A program made the position numbers and the translations under genes. Below the pieces are notes generated by a model, which saw only the letters and a program-made list of their open reading frames with translations, did no database searches and was not told the origin of the DNA. From Novosphingobium profundi (GTDB taxonomy: Bacteria; Pseudomonadota; Alphaproteobacteria; Sphingomonadales; Sphingomonadaceae), in NCBI RefSeq assembly GCF_020524485.1, contig NZ_JAIVLF010000003.1:682001-746000 (forward strand): a stretch of 64,000 nucleotides of DNA. The letters are read 5' to 3'. Position 1 is the stretch's first letter. The number at the start of each line of letters is the position of its first letter. Shown in pieces: positions 54,456 through 61,899 of this stretch.

Positions 54456-55214
54456 CTAAGCCGTGACGGAGGTGGTCCCATCCGAAGCGCGGCGCTTCGC
54501 CCAGGAACTTTCGATATGCTCCTTCATGGCGCGGCTGGCGAGATCCGGATCGCGCGCGGCGATCGCATCGTAGATACGGCGATGAGCCTTCTGCGTCTCG
54601 CGCACGTGCGCGACGCTGAGCCGTCCAGCATAGCCGTGGTTGTTGAGTGCGCGCGACTGGACCCGGTCAATAATGGCCTTGCTCAGCCGGTCGCCGGACA
54701 TGCGCATGATAACGTCGTGGAAGAGGACATCTTCCTGAACATAGGCGGCGGGCATCTCGACGAGGCTCTCCAGTTTCCCGATCTGCGTTTCGAGTTCGGC
54801 CAAGTCCTCGGGCGTGGCCTTGCGCGCGGCCTTGGCCGCCATCGCCCCTTCAAGCGAGGCCCGAATCTCGGACAGGTTGTCGAGATAGAGAAGCCCATCA
54901 CTCCGGCGGAACAGCGCGGCCAGGATCATCGGATCGAGCAGGTTCCAATTGGACTGCTCACACACGATCGTACCGCGCCCCTGCCGCGAGACGACCAGCC
55001 CCTTCTCGGTCAGTGCGGTCGTCGCCTCGCGCACCACGGTACGGCTGACCTCGAAGCGGTCGCAGAGCATGTTCTCGGGCGGCAGCGCGGTCCCGGTCGG
55101 GTAGACTTCCGTCACGATCGCGTTGACCAGTTCCTCGACCACGGCAACCGCAAGCCTGGGCCGGCGCCGTGGAGGGACGCTCACCGGGCGGTCGCTGCTA
55201 ACCTTGTCCTGCAT
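54456..55214 (-). CDS. FadR-subfamily GntR transcriptional regulator
   Basis: 252 residues from the ATG at 55214 (MQDKVSSDRPVSVPP); a longer frame to 55322 would begin inside operator D. The winged helix is VEELVNAIVTEVYPTGTALPPENMLCDRFEVSRTVVREATTALTEKGLVVSRQGRGT. The FCD domain has the metal-binding His residues in VLFHDVIMRM, KAHRRIYDAI and MKEHIESS. It is probably the repressor of this regulon, responding to a sugar acid or its keto-deoxy derivative; five related sites lie in the promoters around it. Confidence 0.88.
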   Translation of the reverse strand: MQDKVSSDRPVSVPPRRRPRLAVAVVEELVNAIVTEVYPTGTALPPENMLCDRFEVSRTVVREATTALTEKGLVVSRQGRGTIVCEQSNWNLLDPMILAALFRRSDGLLYLDNLSEIRASLEGAMAAKAARKATPEDLAELETQIGKLESLVEMPAAYVQEDVLFHDVIMRMSGDRLSKAIIDRVQSRALNNHGYAGRLSVAHVRETQKAHRRIYDAIAARDPDLASRAMKEHIESSWAKRRASDGTTSVTA

Positions 55215-55315
55215 CTTGCTACGTGCTCGCTTCAACTCTGGATCCTGGACGCGCGCGGCGCCCTGGAAACGCTGACCCGACCGGGAAAGATTCGTCAAGG
55301 CTTGCAAAGCTTGAT

Positions 55316-55331
55316 AGATCATACATAATAC
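55316..55331. promoter_or_regulatory. putative GntR operator, site D
   Basis: AGATCATACATAATAC, a match to the core ATCATACAT, in the divergent region between the GntR gene and the dehydratase gene. Suggests autoregulation together with control of the dehydratase-transporter pair. Confidence 0.6.
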
Positions 55332-55367
55332 GAATTATCAATGATGCCATGGGCAGAGGATGCGTAG

Positions 55368-56537
55368 ATGAAGATCACCGGCTATCGAAGCCTTGTCGCC
55401 TTACATGACTGGGGCCGCCCGGTCGGGGACGTGAATGGGCTTGTGCCATCGGGGATCACCGAAGTGCCGATCCTCCTTCTCGAAACCGATGGCGGCCTCA
55501 CCGGCATCGGGCTTGGCGCCCACGCCGAGATCGACCGCGTGTTCCCGGCCGTGGACGGCGCCGATCCGCGCGCAGTGGCAACGCTCTATGACGCGATGCT
55601 GGCCCATGTCTTCAAGAGCGGCCATGCCGGCACGACCTTTGGCACCATCGCCGCGCTTGACATGGCCTTGTGGGATCTCAAGGCGAAGATGGCAGACGAA
55701 CCGCTATGGCGCACACTCGGAGCCGGAAACCGCTTCGTGCATGGCTATGCCTCGGGACTGTGCTACGGCCTCGATGACGCCGCGTTCGCAGCCCACTACA
55801 ACCGCTGGGCGGACTTGGGCTTCACCGCGGCCAAGGTAAAGGGGGGGCGCGATCTCGACCGAGACATCGCCCGCCTCGAAATTGTACGCACGATCCTGGA
55901 GCGCAACAGTCCCCGCCCGGCCCTGATGCTCGATGTCAACGAGGCCTGGAATTGCAAGCAGGCGCTGCGCCATCTTGCCGAGATCGAGAGGCGGGTGGAC
56001 CTGACCTGGATCGAGGAGCCGGTTCGACGGTGGGATGCAGCGGGCCTCGCTCGCATTGCGGCCTGCGCCCGCACGGCGGTCGCGACCGGCGAGAACCTTA
56101 CCGGGATCGAGCAATTCACCCCCCTTTTCGACCAGCGCGCGGTAGATATCGTGCAGACCGGAAGCTGCTGGGGCATCACCCATTTCCTACGCGTGGCGAT
56201 GGCTGCGCACGCGCGTGGGCTCCCGGTATCGCCGGTCGCCTACAACGCCAATCCGCTGGCCCATGCCGCGGTCGCCGTACCGAACATGATCGGGCTGGAG
56301 ATTCAGGACTTTTCCTTTCCCGAAGGTCTCGACGTCGATCAGGAGATCGGCGACGGCGGGCTCGTGCTGGGGGACCGGTCGGGCCTGGGCATCGAGATCG
56401 ACGAGAGCCGTATCGCCGAGCGCGCAAGCGCGCTGGGCTGGAACGTGCGCGGGGGCCCGCATCGCCGGGCCGAACGCACCGGACTGTGTCTTGCCCCAAC
56501 CACCGAACCCACGTCCGCTGCGCGGGGGGAAGGATGA
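55368..56537 (+). CDS. enolase-superfamily sugar-acid dehydratase (mandelate racemase type)
   Basis: 389 residues. The barrel has the KxK pair Lys156/Lys158 (AAKVKGG) and the metal ligands Asp189 (MLDVNEAW), Glu216 (WIEEP) and Glu242 (TGENLTG). Where mandelate-racemase-type enzymes have the catalytic His after the sixth to seventh strand (…SPH…), this protein reads SPVAYN with Val290. In the pathway it would convert L-fuconate to 2-keto-3-deoxy-L-fuconate. The ATGA overlap with the MFS gene shows co-translation. Family certain, substrate inferred. Confidence 0.87.
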   Translation: MKITGYRSLVALHDWGRPVGDVNGLVPSGITEVPILLLETDGGLTGIGLGAHAEIDRVFPAVDGADPRAVATLYDAMLAHVFKSGHAGTTFGTIAALDMALWDLKAKMADEPLWRTLGAGNRFVHGYASGLCYGLDDAAFAAHYNRWADLGFTAAKVKGGRDLDRDIARLEIVRTILERNSPRPALMLDVNEAWNCKQALRHLAEIERRVDLTWIEEPVRRWDAAGLARIAACARTAVATGENLTGIEQFTPLFDQRAVDIVQTGSCWGITHFLRVAMAAHARGLPVSPVAYNANPLAHAAVAVPNMIGLEIQDFSFPEGLDVDQEIGDGGLVLGDRSGLGIEIDESRIAERASALGWNVRGGPHRRAERTGLCLAPTTEPTSAARGEG

Positions 56538-57808
56538 AACACGATATGTCCTTTACACCGGGACCTGGCCGGACAGCATGGGTCGGTGGCGCGCAGCGCT
56601 GGCGCCTGCAACTGTCGCTGATGGTCAACTTCTTCCTGCTTATGGCCCTCTACAGCGGGGTCCTGGGCGTGCTTCTGCCCAACCAGATTGCCGAGATCTC
56701 GCCCGCGTCGAAGGAGAATAACCTGGCGATCCTCTTCGCGATCACCTCGGTCTTCTCCACATTGACCACGCCCATCGCCGGTGCGCTTTCGGATCGGACG
56801 CGGACCCGCTGGGGCCGTCGGACCCCCTGGATGGCCCTGGGATCGGTTATCGGCTCGGCGTGCCTTTTCGGCATTTCCGGGGTGACGGGATTCGTCTCGC
56901 TGATCGTGCTGTGGGTCATGGCCTCGGTCGCCTACAATTCGGTGCAACCGGCCATGACCACTCTCATCGCGGACCGCTTCGCTCCCGAAACGCGCGGCGC
57001 AGTCTCGGGTATCGTAGGGGCGGGCATGACCGCAGGGCTGACCGCCGGAACCGTCGTTGCGGGCTATCTCGCCGGCGAACGCGTGCTGGCCTATGGCCTC
57101 TTTGCGGGTGCCATCGCGGTCTCGTGCCTGGTCTTCGTGCTGATCAACCGCGAGCCGCCCAGCGACCGGATGCCGCGCCGTCCCATCCATTGGGGGACCT
57201 TCTTCAAGAGCTTCTGGATCAGCCCGCGTGCCCACCCGGATTTTGCCTGGGCCTTCGCCAGTCGCTTCACGATCTATATGGGCTATCAGGCCATCGCCGC
57301 CTACCTTCTCTATATCCTACGCGACTACATCGGACTGGAAGACGCGGCCTCGAACCGAGCGATAGCGAACATGGCGATGGTGACGCTCGTGTGCCTGGTG
57401 GTGTCCTCGCTGACCTCGGGCTGGCTCTCGGACCGCTGGCAGCGGCGCAAGCCCTTCGTCGTTGCCGGAAGCCTGATCATGGGGGCCGCCATGCTCGCTC
57501 CGCTCCTCCATCCGACGATGACGGGCATGTGGATCTACGCCGCGATCATCGGGGTTGGCTACGGCATGTTCATGTCGATCGACATGGCCCTCATGACCCA
57601 GGTCCTGCCCGAGGCCGCGCTGGGCGACGAGGGTAAGGACCTCGGCGTGCTGACCACGGCCGTCAACATCCCGCAGATCATCAGCCCTGTCATGGCCGCC
57701 GTGCTGCTCGGGATTTTTTCCGGTGATTACAGGGCTATTTTCGTAACCGCCATCATCTTCGTATTCGGCTCGGCGCTGTGCGTCCTGCCCATTCGCTCAG
57801 TCCGCTAA
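56534..57808 (+). CDS. MFS sugar transporter, GPH-like
   Basis: 424 residues with 12 predicted spans. GALSDRTRTRWGRRTPWMALG after the second or third span is the hallmark loop of GPH/MFS_2 cation-sugar symporters, repeated in weaker form as GWLSDRWQRRKPFV in the second half. It would carry the sugar or sugar acid through the inner membrane after the TonB receptor encoded next. Translationally coupled to the dehydratase. Confidence 0.87.
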   Translation: MKHDMSFTPGPGRTAWVGGAQRWRLQLSLMVNFFLLMALYSGVLGVLLPNQIAEISPASKENNLAILFAITSVFSTLTTPIAGALSDRTRTRWGRRTPWMALGSVIGSACLFGISGVTGFVSLIVLWVMASVAYNSVQPAMTTLIADRFAPETRGAVSGIVGAGMTAGLTAGTVVAGYLAGERVLAYGLFAGAIAVSCLVFVLINREPPSDRMPRRPIHWGTFFKSFWISPRAHPDFAWAFASRFTIYMGYQAIAAYLLYILRDYIGLEDAASNRAIANMAMVTLVCLVVSSLTSGWLSDRWQRRKPFVVAGSLIMGAAMLAPLLHPTMTGMWIYAAIIGVGYGMFMSIDMALMTQVLPEAALGDEGKDLGVLTTAVNIPQIISPVMAAVLLGIFSGDYRAIFVTAIIFVFGSALCVLPIRSVR

Positions 57809-57831
57809 GCTACAAATCTCACGCCAAAAGC

Positions 57832-57847
57832 GTAATACATATGATGT
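57832..57847. promoter_or_regulatory. putative GntR operator, site E
   Basis: On the minus strand ACATCATATGTATTAC. It overlaps a small palindrome ATACAT-ATG-ATGTAT (57835-57849). Located 62 nt upstream of the TonB receptor start, so the receptor probably belongs to the same regulon. Confidence 0.6.
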
Positions 57848-57908
57848 ATGTTGACTCTCCGCAAAGGAGGCGTAATTACATCGAACAATAAATAAGGGAG
57901 AGTTGAGA

Positions 57909-60665
57909 ATGCCCACTCAGGGAAGGTTTCGTCGCGCGGGGCCGACCGCGCTGCTATGCTCGGCCGCCATTCTTGCCCTGGCCACAGCGCCCCAGGCCCT
58001 TGCCCAGGAGGCCGCGGACGACGGGGCCGACCAGGGAAGCGAGTTGAGCGCAGCTGATGCCGAGGCCGTGATCATCGTCAGCGGCATCCGCGCCAGCCAG
58101 CGCGCGGCCATCGATATCAAGCGCGATGCGGTGTCTGTGGTCGATTCCATCGTGGCCGAGGATCTCGGCAAGTTGCCCGACCAGAACGTCGCCGAATCCC
58201 TCCAGCGTATCGCGGGCGTCACCATCGAGCGCAACCGCGGCGAGGGACGCTACATCACGGTGCGCGGCTTCGGACCCAAGTTCAACGCGGTAACGGTCAA
58301 CGGCCGCACGCTTGCCACGGATAACAACGGGCGCGAATTCTCGTTCGACGTTCTGCCCTCCGAAATCATCTCGGGCGCCGATGTCTACAAGTCCCCGCAG
58401 GCCAACGTGAACGGTGCATCGATCGGCGCAACCGTCGATGTCCATACCCTGCGCGCGATCGACCAGTCCGAAGCCTTCGCCTTCAGCGCGTCGGCCGGAC
58501 AGATGTGGGCGGAGATCGCCGACAAGTTCAACCCGGAAGTCTCGGGCGTCCTGTCATGGCGCAATGCGGACAGCACGCTGGGGATCTCGCTCTCGGGCGT
58601 CTATACCAAGCGTGACACCCGCAACGACGAATTCACCATCGGCGCGGGCCATGTCCGCCGCTCCAGTTCCGATTCCTACTATGATGCCAACGGCGTACCG
58701 GGCGGACGCCTAGGCCCGGACGTTGCCCCTTTCAGCAATGTCTCGATGCCCTCGAACCTCTCGCCGTTCTTCTTCGAGCGCAGTCTGGAGCGCTATGGCT
58801 TCTCGGGCGCGCTTCAGTTCCGGCCGACCGATACGCTTACGATCTCGCTCGACGGGATCTATTCCAAGGCCGACTTCACCGAACAGCAGACCGGCCTTGC
58901 CTACGACTTTTCGGGCGGAAGCCTGGTCGAGCAGATCGTCGAGGACGGCGAGGCCGTGTATCAGCGTTACGAGAACGGCTTTGTCGACCAGATCGTCCAG
59001 TACGACCACCGCGACGTGCTCACCACCCAGTTCGGTGCCAATGTCGAGTGGATACCGACCGACCGGCTTAAGTTGAACCTCGATGTCTCGCGCTCCAAGG
59101 CTGAGCGGCGGGGTAAGGAAGATGGCCTGTTCACCACCATCCGTCGCAAGGGCATGGACATGTGGTTCGACCGCCGGGGCGGCAGCCCGATCTACCAGTA
59201 CGGTTTTTCGAACCCCGCCTACCCCAACGCGGCGACCAACCCGCAAGGGATTACCGCCCATTATTACACCTGGGGCGCGACCAACGACGTCGACGACAAG
59301 ATCAGCGAATACCGCTTCGATTCCGAGTGGGAGGCGACCGACGAGCTGACACTCTTCTTCGGCGGCATGTACGCGCAGCGGACCAAGACCCTGACCGGGG
59401 ACGAAATGCCCTTCGACCAGCAATGCGCCTATTGCGGTTCGGACCGCGTACTCCCGACCAGCCTGTTCCGCCCCACGGGGCGCGACTTTTTCCAAGGCTC
59501 AGGCCCGGACGCCATAGTGCGCGACTGGGTAATCTACAGCCCGCAGGAGATGATCGGCGTCATCGATACCTTCGCCCGGGAGGACGGCATCGCCTTCGCG
59601 CCCGCGGTCTATTCCCCGGCGGTCTCCTCGATCGTCGATGAAAAGGTAAAGATCGGCTACGTCATGGCTAATTACCGTACAATGCTGGGCGGCATGCCGC
59701 TCACCATCAATGCGGGCCTACGCTACGAGGGCACCTCCTACACCTCGGACGGAGCATCGCGCACGATCATCAGTGCGCGCCCCAATGGCCAGGGGCAGAA
59801 CATCATCGAGGTCTCCGATATCGTGCCGGTCGGCTTCAAGGGGCAATACCATGACTGGCTGCCTTCGCTGAATATCAAGCTGGAACCGACCCCGGACCTG
59901 ATCCTGCGCGTCTCGGCCTCCAAGGTGATGACCCGGCCGACTCTGACCGATCTCTCGCCCCGCCAGACGATCCAGACCAATCCGGGCAACGAGACCATCA
60001 GCCGCGGCAACCCCGACCTTGATCCCTTCCGCGCCAAGCAAGTCGAAGTGGGGGCCGAATGGTACTTCGCGGACAGTTCACTGCTGTCGTTCGCGGCTTT
60101 CTACAAGAAGATAGATTCCTTCGTGACGCTGGTGACCACCCCCCAACTGGTCGACGAGGTGACGTTCCAGGTGACCGTGCCAGACAATGGCCAGGGGGCG
60201 ACGGTAAAGGGCTTCGAACTGGGCTACCGTCAGGCCTTCACCGGCCTGCCCTCGCCGCTCGACGGTCTGGGCGTCCAGACCAGCTTCAACTACACCGAAT
60301 CCAACGCCAACTACACGAACGCGGTTGCAGGCGTCTCCTACGGGCTGGAAGGCCTATCCAAGACCTCCTATAGCCTCGTCGGCTTTTACGAAAAGTACGG
60401 CATCCAGGCGCGTGTCGCCTACACTTGGCGCGACAACTTCCTGCAGGTGGCCTCAGGCCGCAACGGCGAGCCGGAGTACTTTGACGCCTACGGCCAGCTC
60501 GACGCGGGTCTCTCCTACGAGGTAACGCCGCGCTTCACTGTCTTCTTGGACGCGATCAACCTCAACGATGCAAAGGAGTTCATCTATTCGGTGAGCCAGG
60601 ACCGCACCAAAGAGTACCGCCGTACCGGGCGCCGCTTCTCGGGCGGTGTCCGGTTCCGCTTCTGA
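57909..60665 (+). CDS. TonB-dependent receptor, sugar-uptake type (TIGR01782-like)
   Basis: 918 residues from the ATG at 57909 (GGGAGAG upstream; a TTG at 57903 adds two). Signal peptide ends APQALAQ. Plug: VIIVSGIRASQRAAIDIKRDAV, SIVAEDLGKLPDQNVAESLQRIAGVTIERNRGEGRYITVRGFGP, FDVLPSEIISGADVYKSP; this long plug pattern marks the Caulobacter/sphingomonad sugar receptors. The barrel ends GGVRFRF. It has operator E upstream and lies behind the transporter gene, so it probably imports a fucose-containing sugar. Confidence 0.93.
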   Translation: MPTQGRFRRAGPTALLCSAAILALATAPQALAQEAADDGADQGSELSAADAEAVIIVSGIRASQRAAIDIKRDAVSVVDSIVAEDLGKLPDQNVAESLQRIAGVTIERNRGEGRYITVRGFGPKFNAVTVNGRTLATDNNGREFSFDVLPSEIISGADVYKSPQANVNGASIGATVDVHTLRAIDQSEAFAFSASAGQMWAEIADKFNPEVSGVLSWRNADSTLGISLSGVYTKRDTRNDEFTIGAGHVRRSSSDSYYDANGVPGGRLGPDVAPFSNVSMPSNLSPFFFERSLERYGFSGALQFRPTDTLTISLDGIYSKADFTEQQTGLAYDFSGGSLVEQIVEDGEAVYQRYENGFVDQIVQYDHRDVLTTQFGANVEWIPTDRLKLNLDVSRSKAERRGKEDGLFTTIRRKGMDMWFDRRGGSPIYQYGFSNPAYPNAATNPQGITAHYYTWGATNDVDDKISEYRFDSEWEATDELTLFFGGMYAQRTKTLTGDEMPFDQQCAYCGSDRVLPTSLFRPTGRDFFQGSGPDAIVRDWVIYSPQEMIGVIDTFAREDGIAFAPAVYSPAVSSIVDEKVKIGYVMANYRTMLGGMPLTINAGLRYEGTSYTSDGASRTIISARPNGQGQNIIEVSDIVPVGFKGQYHDWLPSLNIKLEPTPDLILRVSASKVMTRPTLTDLSPRQTIQTNPGNETISRGNPDLDPFRAKQVEVGAEWYFADSSLLSFAAFYKKIDSFVTLVTTPQLVDEVTFQVTVPDNGQGATVKGFELGYRQAFTGLPSPLDGLGVQTSFNYTESNANYTNAVAGVSYGLEGLSKTSYSLVGFYEKYGIQARVAYTWRDNFLQVASGRNGEPEYFDAYGQLDAGLSYEVTPRFTVFLDAINLNDAKEFIYSVSQDRTKEYRRTGRRFSGGVRFRF

Positions 60666-60685
60666 CCCGCGCGGGCCTTGATGGC

Positions 60686-60714
60686 GGCCCATGGAGAACC
60701 TTGCTCCATGGGCC
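60686..60714. terminator. bidirectional hairpin between convergent genes
   Basis: GGCCCATGGAG - 7 nt - CTCCATGGGCC, an 11-bp stem between the TonB receptor stop (60665) and the phosphodiesterase stop (60720). Confidence 0.65.
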
Positions 60715-60719
60715 GTTGC

Positions 60720-61742
60720 TCAAAATGTGAGGCGCTCGCCCTGACGTGCGATCCAGAACCGCACGGGTAGCGTCCGGCTCTCCTCCAACTCGCGAGCGAT
60801 GGTCTGGACCGCAGGTTCCCTGGCCAGGGCGAGCGATGGTTTGATGTGCCCGATGACCACATTCAGCCCGCGCAGGGCGTCGGTGTCGCCAACATGCCCG
60901 GCGAGGCGTTCCAGTTCGCGGTTGAGCCAACGCGGGGTAAGATGCCCGAAGAGCTCTTCGTCCCTCCGCGCATTGGTATAGGACGTCTCCACCAGGATGG
61001 CCCGCAGATGCCCGGCCCGGACAAGCGGGGCAACGGCCTGCCAAAGTTGGTCGAGCCGGTCACTGCCTTCCACTGCATCGGGCCCCGTGTCCCCCATGCA
61101 CAGGATCGCGTCCGGCCCGCTCTGGACCAGGAAGGCGGTGGATAGCACGCCCCCGTGCGCGAGCGGAAAGGCGCGCAGGGCAAGATCCGTTCCCTCCACC
61201 TCCTGCGCGCGGCTCCCGGGCGACAGGTCGCGGTAGGTGTAGCGTCCCAGTTGCGGTGCCGCGCCCCTGTCGCCCATGTTGGGCCAGGCGCTCCAGTTGA
61301 AATAGTCCTGAGCCAGCGCGTCATTGACCGGCCCGAGTGCAAAGATCGGCTTGGCGCTGTCGTCGGGCGAGGCCATCACCATGCCCGCCACGTGATCGAG
61401 ATGCGCATGGGTGATCGCATAGGCGCGGATACGTTCGTGCAGGATGGTCCCGTCGTCCTCGCCCTTAGGAAAGGCCCCGTGCTCACGCCCGGCGCGAATG
61501 CCCGGAACCAGTGTTCCGGCATCGCAGGCCAGCCCGGTCTTCGCCGCGTGCGCCGCCAGATACCAGGCCGTGGTGGCCCCTTCCACAAGCCCGCCTTCGA
61601 CCCCGAGCGGGACAATATCGAATGCAGCGCTCCGCGCAGGCACGGCCATCCCCGGGCTCGCCAGCGCCCACACCGCCAGCCCGGCCAGAGGCCCCCGCCA
61701 CGCCCGCCTCCCGGCTTTTCCTTCCATCCCGAATGCCGGCAT
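60720..61742 (-). CDS. periplasmic class II 3',5'-cyclic-nucleotide phosphodiesterase
   Basis: 340 residues from the ATG at 61742, which has AGGAGGAG 8 nt upstream. It has a signal peptide-like start (RRAWRGPLAGLAVWALASPGMA). The metallo-beta-lactamase motif is ITHAHLDHVAGM, followed by GDTGPDAVEGSDRL, ILVETSYTNARRDEELFGHLTP and VIGHIKPSL, which is the PDEase_II (CpdP/PDE1) pattern. It degrades cAMP or another cyclic nucleotide in the periplasm. Divergent from a TonB receptor gene. Confidence 0.88.
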   Translation of the reverse strand: MPAFGMEGKAGRRAWRGPLAGLAVWALASPGMAVPARSAAFDIVPLGVEGGLVEGATTAWYLAAHAAKTGLACDAGTLVPGIRAGREHGAFPKGEDDGTILHERIRAYAITHAHLDHVAGMVMASPDDSAKPIFALGPVNDALAQDYFNWSAWPNMGDRGAAPQLGRYTYRDLSPGSRAQEVEGTDLALRAFPLAHGGVLSTAFLVQSGPDAILCMGDTGPDAVEGSDRLDQLWQAVAPLVRAGHLRAILVETSYTNARRDEELFGHLTPRWLNRELERLAGHVGDTDALRGLNVVIGHIKPSLALAREPAVQTIARELEESRTLPVRFWIARQGERLTF

Positions 61743-61899
61743 GGCGTGTCTCCTCCTGGCGCTGAGAGCCATCGTGGCTCAGGTACGCGAAACTGTCACG
61801 AAGCCCTCATAATAGCCGCATTTACATATATTTAAACCAGTCCTTGCAGGGGCCGCATTCCCTGCGGGGTAGCGTATTTCATTGGAGTTTAGGGGCATC
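61743..61899. promoter_or_regulatory. divergent promoter region phosphodiesterase/TonB receptor
   Basis: 157 nt with an AT-rich core around 61810-61840 (ATTTACATATATTTAAA), which probably holds one or both promoters. No operator could be assigned; the GntR motif is absent here. Confidence 0.45.
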
